A DNA stretch of 64,000 nt. Source: Agrypnia vestita (Eukaryota > Arthropoda > Insecta > Trichoptera > Phryganeidae). The stretch is taken from NCBI GenBank assembly GCA_016648135.1, contig JADDOH010000494.1:62001-126000 (forward strand). Reading direction: 5' to 3'. Shown here one piece after another: positions 52,471-63,890 of this stretch (its first letter is position 1; every line of letters begins with the position of its first letter). The translations under genes were made by a program, and so were the position numbers. The notes below the pieces were generated by a model. That model was given only the letters and a program-made list of their open reading frames with translations. It ran no database searches and had not been told where the DNA came from.

Positions 52471-53471
52471 TAAGTAGGTGTAGTGTGTATGAATAAATGT
52501 ATTTCCGCCGACCAGAGATTCGATATTTTTTTAACATATAACGTAATCAGACGTATAAAAATAAAAATAGTATCAATCGTAAAAATACCAAAAAGTTGCC
52601 ACTATAATTCAACAAAAATCATTAATACAGGTGCTTAAAATTATACAACAGAAAGAAAATTAACATAACGCGTACTTAAAGTAAAAATCCATTACAGGAA
52701 ATTTGACGAATACACACATTTCAATATTCATTGCAAAAAAAAAAATTCTCAAACTATGCCCAACCTTCACAAATTGATTTGACAGCAACCGACCATGTAA
52801 ACGCCTTTATTATTGTGCCTTTATTATTGTGCCTTTATTGTAAGCCATGCTTTTTTGCTGGCGGGTTTCCCGAACTATGGAATTATGTGCTTGTGTGACG
52901 ATTAATTTATGACGGGACAGATTAGTCAGCCCTCACTCCGAGTAGGTCTCACTGAACACCAGAAATCGATTTAAAGCCGAGAACAGGTTTTTACCTAGTG
53001 TGGCAGTTATTAGTATCATGTATCTTGTATCAACTTGTATCAACTTACACCATTCATTTAATATACTACCTGACTCTAACGCGTCCACAGCAATGAAAAA
53101 ATAATGATTATTCTGTTTGATTATATTTGAAAAAAATCTGCTGTACCGTGCTGTGCAATATGAAAGGCATTTACATCAAAAGAACAACAGAGCGGCCAAA
53201 ACCATAGTTCTATTTTTCATATGTCCATGGAAACACAAATGTAATCGTATTTTTTATCATAAATAAGAAGAAGAAGAAGAAAAGAAGAAGAAGATAATAA
53301 GAAGAAGTTTTCAATATCTGTAAATCTTTTTAATTGGTCTATAAAATGAACACTATGCTTTTACATTAGGTATGTATTTAAAAAACTGTTAAGATTCCTT
53401 AATAAATAAATAAAAAAAAGAAGAAACTTTATATTACATACAAATAAACAAGGTCTTAACCCTTATATTTT
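52471..53471. other. no gene; GAA-rich microsatellite at 53267-53306
   Basis: AT-rich. A triplicated CTTTATTATTGTGC phrase lies at about 52804-52842, and an AAG-triplet run at 53267-53306. Confidence 0.55.
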
Positions 53472-53812
53472 TGGCAACACTAATTGGTTTAAGATAATTT
53501 CAGTAACACCAACTGGTTTAAGATAATTTTGGTAACACCAACTGGTTTAAGATTATTTCGCTGACACCAACTGATTAAAGATAATTTTGGTAACACCAAC
53601 TGGTTTAAGATTATTTCGCTAACACCAACTGATTAAAGATAATTTTGGTAACACCAACTGGTTTAAGATTATTTCGCTAACACCAACTGATTAAAGATAA
53701 TTTTGGTAACACCAACTGGTTTAAGATTATTTCGCTAACACCAACTGATTAAAGATAATTTCGGTAACATCAACTGCTTTAAGATAATTTCGGTAACACA
53801 AACTGATTTAAT
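53472..53812. repeat. 29-bp minisatellite with 58-bp higher-order unit
   Basis: About twelve 29-bp units of AACACCAACTGGTTTAAGAT type. The centre alternates two variants (ACTGATTAAAGATAATTTTGG and ACTGGTTTAAGATTATTTCG), giving a nearly perfect 58-bp dimer repeated about four times. The edge units diverge. Confidence 0.95.
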
Positions 53813-55035
53813 TAAGATAAAATTATCGCTGCAAATAATTAAGGGTATATAAACAAACCATATCTGAGCAATTGACAAAGCGTCATCTCAACGAATATTC
53901 AAACGAAAATTAAAAAAATACGTACCTATTTATAACGAGAGGGGATATTGTAAAATTGTTTTGCTTTTATATTATATACCTACCTAAAATACTTAAATAT
54001 ATCCACATGATATCGAGAGCAATTATTAATATATTATTATGAACCAGACGATTATTTTTAAAGACTCTAACCTTTATTTATTACATTCTTAAAACAAGAT
54101 TTAAATTAAACTTATTTTAACATTTTTTTACAATTTTCTAAATGAATTGAAGATGCCGGTGCTAATTAGTTTCAAGGCGTTCACTTAAATAACCACAAAA
54201 GTTAAATGTACTGAAACTAATTTATACTTACAGTAAGAAATAATTTGCTGGGTCCTTGTTAACCCTTAACATTATCACAAACCTTAGAATAATATAAAGG
54301 GCAAGCCGACAGACGTATGTCGATCCTACATATGAGGTCAACTCACGTCGCTACTTGTTTTGTTTAAATTATGATATCAAGATATGAGTATTTATTTAGT
54401 AAAATATCCAATTTACGACTTATTAATTCATTCTATTATTGTATTACAATGATACATAAAATAACAATATGACATTATACACGGCGCAACAGAGATAGCC
54501 CGTAACGCTTTTCCAATACTTCTGACTAAGTTGGCGGAAAATAAAATTCTTACTATACTTATGTGGGAATTTGTTTCATGAATATTAAATTACAAATTAT
54601 ATTACACGAAAAAAAATTATTTTAAACTACGTTTGTATTTGAATGTACTGTAAAGTAAAAAAAAAAATTTTTTGCTCCACTCTCCAAATGGTGGTCGCTC
54701 ACGAAATTTATATAAATTACAGAATTTTGTTGTTTATGGAAGGAAAGCATCCACGCTTTTATTTGGAGAGTGAAGGAAAAAAAATTGTCCGAAAAATTAC
54801 TTTTTGTTTTTTAGTACAACAACGTTTTGAGCTTTCACTAACACTTTGAGATACTAAGTAAACGCAATTATGCCCGACCCTTCGTATGCATCCACCAATA
54901 TTTACGAACGACCGGCCACAGCCCGCAAATACCAAATGTCCATACACAAGTATAAACACGTACCCCGCCACGCCAACTCTGTGGCTCAAGGGCATACCTT
55001 GGTATGATACGCAAGCGGAGTTCACCATCACTGGA
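53813..55035. other. no confirmed gene; GC-richer patch 54880-55030
   Basis: The patch has open frames on both strands (61-90 codons), which reflects composition. Its right side runs into a SINE piece. Confidence 0.35.
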
Positions 55036-55135
55036 CGAGTAATGGTTAGACACTCGTCTGGCGATCTAGCGGTCGAATATTGATGTGACGCGTATTCCGT
55101 GCATGAATCTAATTTTTTAAAAAATAAAATAAATA
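55036..55135 (+). repeat. SINE family S, internally deleted
   Basis: A tRNA-like start (GAGTAATGGTTAGACACTCG, GCGGTCGAATAT), then directly the distal body TTGATGTGACGCGTATTCCG and an A-rich tail. The proximal body seen at 7905 is missing. Confidence 0.6.
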
Positions 55136-55720
55136 TAAGTGTGGATTATGAAGAACGAAATAATAAGGTACTTCCAACAACATATCTCACGAATAAGTTA
55201 TAGCGTACTAAAATATAATGTACCTAATAATGAAAATGTGTTATAAAATTATTATCATTCATTATAATAATCACTCGTCTCTAGGAAATTTTATGGAAAT
55301 ATAATATGTTTCTATGGCAAAAACATAATTAAAAACGTATTAGACGGGTCTGTACATTTATTATTGCCATATTAAATTTTACAATCAAATGTTTAATATC
55401 CTTTAGAGATACATGAATGTAGTAAAATAAAGGAAAAGTGATGATGGGAAAGGAATTAGGAGAAGAATGATAGGGATGATCAGTGGAGACATCTTGGAGA
55501 AGGGTGGGTATTTGAGTAAAAGAAGAAACCTTTAGATAGGGGAGTTATGTACCTATTTAAATTCATTAATAAGAGAAAAATAGTTTATTAGACGTTGCAG
55601 ATTACGAATATATTATTTATTCAAAAAATTTGGGTGAGGCAATTATTTTGATTGTTAATTATGGAGAGAATGTCATATGCGGAATATAATAATAATTCGG
55701 AATATCTTTACAGATATACT
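55136..55720. other. no recognisable gene
   Basis: AT- and purine-rich. Nothing assigned. Confidence 0.4.
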
Positions 55721-55921
55721 TATTCTATACGTTGTATATCGTTGAACTCCTCCTAAGCGGCTGGGCCGATTATAATGAAATTTTTGGTGCGCGTTTGAGT
55801 GGGTCCTTGGATGGTTTAAATTTACAACTGGACCCGGTAGGTGGTGCCACAATCGGGTTCTGGGATTTTTTATTTTTAAAAACCAACGTTCGGGCGGGAT
55901 AACGTCTGTTGAGTCCGCTAG
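55721..55921 (+). mobile_element. Helitron fragment (3' end)
   Basis: Phrases CGGCTGGGCCGATTATAATG and ATTTTTGGTGCGCGTTTGAG, and a terminus GTCCGCTAG followed by T, as in insect Helitrons ending CTAG. A GC hairpin-like CGGGCGGGAT precedes the end. Confidence 0.6.
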
Positions 55922-56596
55922 TATAATATGAAACAATAGATTGGGAAAATCGGCGAAAGAAATAATTAAAATACTAAAATTCTTAGGTAGACTGAAAATA
56001 ATGCATTTCTAAATTGGAGTATTTTTGAAACACTCGGATTATTAACGGGTGATTTAAAAATCTGCTAAACTGTCCTACTAACTAACTTTTGTTGTAACTC
56101 ACCGGAATTACAACAAAACTAATAATGACTTTCCCATAATAAAGCTTGAGTTCCCCTGTGACATGTCAATGAACGCCCGGATCGTGTTACACGCAAGGGT
56201 CGTTAATTATTATTACTTCCCGTGATTTTTCACGGGTTCAAGGCTAGTTACATTGTAATTAGGGAAATAGTTACATTAGTTAATTAGTTACAGAATACAG
56301 ATTTTTATGGTTGGTATAACGAATCCAAGTGACGTCTATCTGATGAATGAATGTGATAGATGGCCTGGAAGTACGAGAGAGCGAAAGGTTTGGTAATGGA
56401 GAGGCGCCATTTTGTGGGCTCTCTCAGAAGGGGGAAAATGTTGCTTATGTTATCTACTGAGTCCTAAAGATCAAGTATGCAACATTTTGGTCAAATCGGA
56501 CAAACGGTGTACATTTGTATAGAGAACAGACATTCAGACATTGAGTTTTATAGGTATAAATAGATGTTATATTTTATTTGCAGTTATTAGAGAAAA
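55922..56596. other. no gene; worn transposon-like end at 56430-56575
   Basis: GTCAAATCGGACAAACGGTG followed by ACAGACATTCAGACATTGAG resembles degenerate ends of insect DNA elements. Not classified. Confidence 0.35.
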
Positions 56597-57206
56597 TCAA
56601 TACATAGTATAAAATAAAGTCCCCGGCGAGCGCCTATCCCTTTGTCTGTCTGTCTGTATGACCGCTCTAATCTCGAGAACCAATAAACGGATTTGTATAC
56701 AATTATTTTTGTTATAATCTTAATTTCTCATAAAAAATTTGAGTGTATTAGTAATATCCCTATCACATATGGGAGCTAAGCATTAACGGTATTAGTGAAT
56801 CAAATCGGGAAAAAAATTGCCACTAAAGCGCTCTCATGGAAACTGCCTAATTCATTAGTAATATAAAAAAATTGTGTAGGAAAGAATTTTGTAAAATTTA
56901 ATGATCTATAAAAAATCAGTAGTAGCATATATTTATCTATCTTTTATGGATAACTTGTCATCATTGTCTATAAAATTTCACTTTTTTATATTAATTGATT
57001 TAATTAATTTAATTCTCCAGCAACTTTGACCTATTCAATATTAACTTAGCAACATCTTATTAACCTTAAGCATTTACCGCAAATCAAATTTTTCTTGTAC
57101 ACCAAATCATCAAATCATCAAATTAAATTTCTTAGAAGATATGACGATTTTAATACAATAAGACGCGGATCGAACTGTACCGGCTGAAATCGGGTCGGGT
57201 CGCTAG
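56597..57206 (+). mobile_element. non-autonomous Helitron (610 bp)
   Basis: The 5' part has TATAAAATAAAGTCCCCGGCG and TGTCTGTCTGTCTGTATGAC with AACGGATTTGTAT, the usual lepidopteran Helitron start. The 3' end is GGGTCGGGTCGCTAG followed by T. No coding capacity. Confidence 0.8.
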
Positions 57207-58160
57207 TATTTGTATATAACAGTTCAGAAACAATTATTGTACAAACGTGAACTAATAAAAAATATAAAGTAGCCATCCAATTGGAAGATTAAATTAATAA
57301 TTTTTATTGAAAATTAAATCATGGAAAATGTAGGATGAAATAAAATTAAATTAAAAGGTTAATATGTTTTCTGTAAAGGCACAAAAGTGATTGATTTTTT
57401 GTTACACCTGTATTCACAATCGGAAAGCCGCGGCCGATCCGACAATGTGATATAGTGGATTTCCGATGTTCATTTCACGATTGATTGAGCTATAAGCCGG
57501 AAAGATATTGCTGCCAATAAAACTTCCTGTTTTCAATAAACGAATTATTAAATTCAGCCATTATTGGTTTTGTGTTATCAATTTTATCTTTCATGTGGAA
57601 ATATTACAAAGCTATTGAAACGTTATTAATGTTGCCTTGTAATACTACTTTTTTTACTTCCAATGTAATCTTAATTTTTCGAAGCGCAGTTCTTCTCTAA
57701 GAAGGTTTACACTTTGTGGTGACATATAAATTAAATTAAATAAAATCAAAATAATTTTGGTTTTACCACTTTAAAAGAGCATTGAATAATCTTAATTGGT
57801 TTGGTTGTGAACAAAAGATGTAATGATCGTCGACAGAATGGTCATCGCTGTGGCTCACGGGAGGAAGCACGGGCGCGTTGTCCGTATCTTGCACCTGATT
57901 GGCCGAAACAGTTTCTGCTTTACAGGGATTCCAGAGTAGCTCCTAACCACCACAAACGTATTAATGAAATTCCTCTAAGAGTTTCATCTACCTGGTAACG
58001 TAATTCAAATAAGAATTAACGTTTATTTTTTAATTATTTACGGCATCCATGCTAGTCTCGATGTTATTAAATATTACTATATTTAATTCATTGGAATAAA
58101 ATAGAGTAATAGTTTCCTAAAAAAGAGCAGAATGATTTTGTAATGACATTTTTAATATAA
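57207..58160. other. no confirmed gene; hammerhead-element relic at 57676-57790
   Basis: 57676-57706 on the minus strand is a worn hammerhead-like block (CTTAGAGAAGAACTGCGCTTCGAAAA by position), next to CACTTTGTGGTGACA. The layout equals 6505-6570. A GC-richer patch at 57800-57990 has a 65-codon ORF with no domain. Confidence 0.4.
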
Positions 58161-58164
58161 TGAA

Positions 58165-58225
58165 TAAAAATGTACTTTGTTTTCACCACTTATATATTGA
58201 AAATATCAACATGTTTCAAGGCCAA
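58165..58225 (-). repeat. hammerhead-element tail fragment
   Basis: Minus strand: TGAAACATGTTGATATTTTC, then AAGTGGTGAAAACAAAGTAC: the 3' half of the motif plus the family tail, as at 18293. The 5' half (CTGANGA, stem II) is gone. Confidence 0.6.
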
Positions 58226-58590
58226 CGGTAGAATAATAGTTAATGATATCAAGAGGAGCATAGAGGCTGTAAGTGAATAAAACATAAACTTTAATTATGT
58301 TTTGTATTGCGTTTCCGAGTAGATGAATCCAACATCCAAAGATGTTGTTTTAGACAGGGAAGTATGCCTCTTTCTATTTATGAACGACAACCGAATATTA
58401 AAATTTCGCTGTATTGGTGTTTTTACTCTTGAACAACAACATACTGAAATAATGTGTGTCGTACGCACGTCTTATATTTCGTCTTTATTAAATGCTTACT
58501 CGATTGTTTTTATTTAATGGAAAGAACTCCTTGTATGAAACCTAGATGCAACGAAAAAATTACCTCTCAGTAAAACTGTAAACTGTAAAA
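58226..58590. other. no recognisable gene
   Basis: A 64-codon ORF, no domain. Confidence 0.4.
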
Positions 58591-58594
58591 AAAT

Positions 58595-59104
58595 TGTCAC
58601 GGGTCATGGCTAGGGAAACAAATGAAAACACCGGATTTTTATTAATTGGTGTTTAATGGAAAAGTTAAACACAAATTAAACTTAACGATATTCTTTAAAT
58701 TATACAATTTCGCAATATATCACTCGTAAATGAATACTTTATTAATCACTGGAAACACTTTTCTTATCCCTTGCTGGAATTTTACGTTCAAACTATCGCA
58801 CATTATTTATGTCACCACTTAAGTAAGAACTCGCTTCCTTATTTAGCTCGATATTTGTCGCCTCGTAATTTCACGACTCGTCGACTCGCTACATACTTTG
58901 CACTGAACGATCTATCAAAAAAAAAAATTCTCACCGCGGCGTACTCCCGGTATTAATACCCAAACGCTGGTTTTATCGAACTCTGCAAAAGATAATTTTC
59001 CTTTCTTGTGTTGAGGAGTAGGTTCCCGTCGCTTTTAGGTTGTTCCAAAATATTGAAGATAATTCTAGATTGCTAGAAGCTGTTTTAGATTCATAGTGTT
59101 GTGA
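58595..59104 (-). mobile_element. solo LTR, minus strand
   Basis: Starts TGTCACGGGTCATGGC, contains AAACAAATGAAAACAC, ATCACTCGTAAATG, TTTCACGACTCG and CTCAACACAAGAAAGG (minus). Ends at about GTTGTGA. AAAAT lies on both sides, a possible 5-bp target duplication. No internal region. Confidence 0.65.
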
Positions 59105-59239
59105 AAAATTGTAAGGGATTCAGACAGTACTCTATTCTTTCCGTATTCTATTTCATTAAAATACAATAGAAATGCGAATTATAATAGTTCAATCATTTTG
59201 ATATTCTGTCAGATTGGTAGGCAATATTGTTTGCGTTTA

Positions 59240-59945
59240 TAGATTGTATTTATTTATTTTTTATATTTATTAATTATATTTATTTATACAGTAGATACAT
59301 GTTTTTTTAAATAAATTTAATTAATTAATTCTATGTTATAACATTTTTACAGAAAAATATACTCCCCATAATATGAGCCAAAGCTCGAGCTTATGGGAGG
59401 AGTATTTACAAGTTAAATTAAAGTATAAAAGCAGAAACCATTTAGAAGTAGTAATTTTTTTTTATTTTACAGAAACCATTTGAGACAATGTTACATAAAA
59501 TTCATCGTTGTCGAAAATCAAGGATTTGACTTCTTTCTTAAACCGTTCGTATTTTGGAATGTTCCTTTCTTGAAATTTGTTTTGCGACTGCAATGTATTG
59601 TACCAACTCCTAAGTATGTATAATGATGTTGTGCCATGGTGGTCTTATATCATTATTTCTTTATTTGTCCCTTTGTCTACTACTTAAACAGTCTAATTGG
59701 TGAGATTTATTTATAAAATATTCTTTGTAAATTTGGCATAGGGAGTTTCTTTTGTATATTTTTGTGAGTGACGGTACATCCAATACTTGAAATATATTTA
59801 CAGTAGGATAGTCATATAGTTTTTTGGGAATCGTTTTAATAATTATTTTTTACCTTATTATTAATGGCTGTGCGGTGGTATAAGCCCCTCCCTACCCAAA
59901 AATACCATACTGTAAGAAGGACTTTATAAGATACAGTTTCCATGC
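59240..59945 (-). pseudogene. jockey-type LINE reverse-transcriptase fragment and 3' UTR
   Basis: Minus strand from 59945: SLLQYGIFGWGGAY, then QPL, KIIIKTIPKKLYDYPT, IYKRNSLCQIYKE. This matches the Q..L.YGI..WGG.Y block after the RT domain of jockey-type LINEs. Several stops are present. The 3' UTR runs to an A-rich tail (AAATAAATAAATAC on the minus strand) near 59245. Confidence 0.7.
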
Positions 59946-60755
59946 CAGGTAAGCTATCGTCTGCAAAATTCACCCATCCCCGTGTTATTTATTGATATGA
60001 ATGCATGTTCCGCTTCATCCCTCTATTGTAGGATACATTTGAATCGTTCGGAAAGGCGTGCTGACCCAATAAAACAAATCCCGTGGAAAAAGATTACCTG
60101 AAAAATATATCTCTTTGCAGACAGTGATTTAAACGGGAAAGAAAACGATTTATATATGAGTGTCTGGAAATAGAGCATTTTAGGACACGTACCATTATTT
60201 ATCCACGAAAATTTTTGGGAAAGTCGACTCGCTCGGAGACTACAGAATTAGTTTTTGATGTTTGTTACGTGATTCAAATTCAAAAATGCCCGAGATTCTA
60301 TTTGAAAAACTATTAAGCACTTTGGTATAATGTGTTTGACTTGATCTCCAACTTGATTTGGAAGGCGACGAGGTTACGTAATGATCCCACCACGAGCAAA
60401 CAATCCTTGCTTAAAACTTTGATTATTGCGATTGGTCGTGCGTCAAAGTTACCAACCAATAAACGCCCGGCAGGCCACAACTAACGAGGGATTGTCACTT
60501 TAGAAATAATAGTGCATCTTAAATGAAAAGGAAAATGTTTTTAGCTACGATATAAACACAGCACATATCGTTCGAAAATTTTAGGCTAACGCATTTTTTT
60601 TCTGCTCGCAAGGTTATTTTAATTATGAGGTGTGACGTATTGAAATAATAAATTGACTAATATATCTTATACAAGTCTCATAGTAAGTATGCGTGATATA
60701 TTATTAAAAAGAGAGAAAAATTTTGTCCGTAAATGAAACTGATTCATCTTTACAT
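59946..60755. other. GC-richer unique block at 60000-60500
   Basis: Non-repetitive, with AGGATACATTTGAATCG, GATTTAAACGGGAAAG and AGTCGACTCGCTCGGAG. No ORF. Candidate conserved non-coding DNA by contrast only. Confidence 0.3.
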
Positions 60756-61228
60756 TGTCACGGGTCATGGTTTTTGGAGACAAATGAAAACACTGGAAAT
60801 TAATTAGTGGACCTTGTCACTTAACACGAATTGAATAAATATACTATTATTTAAATCGCACTGCTTCGTTATTTATCATACGTCTCTAAATTCTTCGTTT
60901 TCGCTGGGTAACGCTTTCGAGAAATTTCTGTTTAAATATCGCACGTAAGTATTTCGCTTTATTAATCTGCACGTCACTGGTATTATACAAGCGTTAGTTA
61001 CATGAATTGCCACGGCTTGTCTCTAATATCGCACTGGCCGCGATACGGCTTTATTTTTAAAGCAAACTTGTATTTCCAAACATTCTAGACGTTTATATTT
61101 TGTTCCCGTTGTTTCCTGATTGTTCTTGACGTTGCTAGAATGTTGAAGCTCATTCTATAGTACGGAAATATATACCAGAATGTAGTGGAAGGTATTAGAA
61201 GTTTTGATAGTTGTGTTCCGTAGTGACA
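60756..61228 (-). mobile_element. solo LTR, minus strand, best-defined copy
   Basis: TGTCACGGGTCATGG at the start and GTAGTGACA at the end give the TG..CA rule and a perfect TGTCAC/GTGACA inverted terminus. 473 bp. Shares AACAAATGAAAACAC-type start (with changes) with 58595. No target duplication is clear. No gag/pol nearby. Confidence 0.7.
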
Positions 61229-63740
61229 TCACGAGCGATTTTCATCCTGCGTAAGTTTCGCCGAATTCCATTTTCACGTTACAATATATTGTTATTTATT
61301 TTGCAAAGTGAAATATTATCCTCGATCTCTATAAGATTAATCTCGACTGGTTGCTCTACTGAAAAATTATATTGCTGCTGCATTTGGCAACTGACTGGTT
61401 GTGGAAACAGACAGAAGTGACAGCCGCGACCGTGCTCCGAGTACATTCAACAATATATCAATAGTCTTTAGAAATTGTTCGATCACTGTAATGGACAAGT
61501 TTTAATAAATAAAGTAGCTGTAACCTGTCAAAAATAACGATACTCAAACATGTCAGTTCCAAAGGAATAAGTATTTATTTATTTTATCTTTAAAAAATTT
61601 TGGAAAAAAATTTCGAAAAAAAAAATTTTTCGAAAATTTTTTTATCCTTAAATAATTTTTCGTAAAAGAAATTTTTTATAAAAAAATTACGGACTTACAC
61701 GAAGTTACGGGGACAGATGGACGGACGGACGGACAGATGGACAGACAAGGGAATTATTATAATTGGGATTAAATGACTAATGAATGTTTATAACATAATT
61801 CAATTAAGCCTTTATCTACATAAAATCATGAAAGGTGCTATTTTTTTAGATTAAAAAATATCTTTCACTCTCGCATCCCGATGGTAAGCAAATAATTTTT
61901 TAATAGATAGATTTTTTATGTACGTTTTTCTTATTAACTAATTCGTATTATACATCAAATAACTAATTGCAGAGTAAAATATGGTTTCAATTAAAATATT
62001 TTTATTTTTATTTTATTAATAAATAAAAAAAATTCACCTGACAAATACCTTATTCAAGAGGACAAGACGTGGTCAGTTTAAAAGTTATGATTGTAATAAA
62101 TCGCGATGGCAATAAAATATTAATGGCTAACCTAGTTTTAAACTATGTACGAAAACAATTTTTATATTCGAAAAATTAATAAAATTATCTTTGGTTAATT
62201 ATGAGGTAAAAAATATTTTCCTGAAAATTTGCAAGTTTCGACAACTTTTATCTAAATAACCAAATAAAAATCCTGAACACGTGAAAAATATATAATTTAG
62301 TAACTGTAAATTTGAGTACAGTATTCTAGTTAAATTTGTGTCCACTGACTGCGTAATAAATTAAAGTTTAAAATGTTGCAGAGTTTTATTTGCCTCCCAT
62401 AGCCACATATATACAATAATTACGATTTAAATTGAAAAAAGCGTGTAATATTGGATGATAATATGATAAACTTCTGTAAAAGGAAACAAAATAAAAACAC
62501 AATCAAACGCGTAAAACGTATTTGTTAAAAAATATTTTATATTTTTGATAACAATACAAAATATTGTTGCCTTATTTATTTTGAGGCAAATATTCGTATA
62601 CTTATTTCGCATTGTTATACAAATCTTTCCCTCCATTTTCTCTTTTCATCTATTTTCCTTTATCATCCACAATATATTACCTACGCGTGTAAGCGCGGTC
62701 ATCTATCAAAGTATCAATCGTTACTTTGTGGATGTAATCAAACATCCAGAGGGCTTTCATAATAGCCCGTAACTATAAAAAATATTGAATATAATATAGA
62801 TCACTTTGGCTCCTAGTGCTGAAACGATTTTAAGAGGGCAATTTGAAAGTTCCAAAAGCTGCCCAAAAGTACCTAAGGCATACATTTTCCTCATAAATTA
62901 ATTATGAAATAAAAGTACACGCAGACTTTTTTAGTTTTATCTAGAAAAACCTGGCTTTGAGCCAAGTTCTTTTCAGAAAGCAAAGAAAGAGATTGCAGAA
63001 TGTTTGAACTCAATTCATTTTATTTTATGACTTAAAGCTTGCTTACGGGCGCATAACAAAGCAGAAAACCTAATTATGTAAGCGTGTTAATAATATTTCC
63101 TTAAAATAATAATGATCTTTCATTAAACGAAAATATAACTATAAATGTACGTAAGATTTTTTTTGATGAATAATAATTACTGTAATAGGAATCGGTTTTC
63201 TCTCGGTTTTCGTAGCACTCGTGTGCTTACTATGTTTTAAAAATTCACAGACTTTAAAGACAAAGATTCACAAATTTTTTATCAACAAAAAATGAACAGA
63301 TGACGTGAATAAATGTAGTGTTTATTTTTATCATGATAAATTTTTTTTAAATCATTAAACACATGATGAATGTTCAAACACGTTTTTGAACATGACTTCT
63401 TTAAGAGATCTCCATTTCGTTACTAAATGGGTTCTTTCTACCAATTTTCCTACCAACTCAAGCCTATGTTTGTTTCACATCTCTAATAATATTAAGACTT
63501 CTTTAGATGAATATCTTAACGCATGTACACGGTAAAGAGTTGAACCATGTATTGTACAATGGTATGGATATCAAAAATATCTCTGGGATTTACCTCATTG
63601 TGGACACATTTTTTGCCTTTATATATTAATCCTTATCTTAAATACACGTTTGTAAGGAAATTAGCCACTCATCTTAATATGATGAACGTTTGCCGCAATG
63701 AGCAGCTTAAAAGATTTAAATGAAGACAAATAAATACATT
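61229..63740. other. no recognisable gene
   Basis: A GC-richer start (61230-61440), then strongly AT-rich DNA. A GGAC-tetramer run with GACAGATG lies at 61711-61748 after a TTACACGAAGTTACGGGG phrase, typical of worn insect transposon ends. ORFs short and featureless. Confidence 0.4.
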
Positions 63741-63745
63741 TCTAA

Positions 63746-63890
63746 GATATGCTTGAAAATGTACAAAGAAGAGCTACTAAACTTGCTAAATTACTCAAGA
63801 AGAAATCCTATGAAAAAAGATTAATAGTACTTAAATTGCAAAAATTGAGAGATGTGAGCGAGGTGATCTGATTGAGGCAAACAATATTAG
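63746..63890 (+). pseudogene. CR1-type LINE reverse-transcriptase fragment
   Basis: DMLENVQRRATKLAKLLKK, SYEKRLIVLKLQKLRD, then a frameshift and RGDLIEANNI. This is the well-known (L)E.VQRRATK....L.Y..RL..L.L..L...R.RGDLIE block of CR1/L2-type LINEs. The fragment may continue past the window edge. Confidence 0.75.

Noticed and set aside
53472..53812. CRISPR array
   Set aside because: Units are contiguous without unique spacers, and the organism is a eukaryote. It is a minisatellite.
16518..61228. One very large LTR retrotransposon bounded by these LTRs
   Set aside because: The copies are in opposite orientations, and no retroviral-type coding text lies between them.
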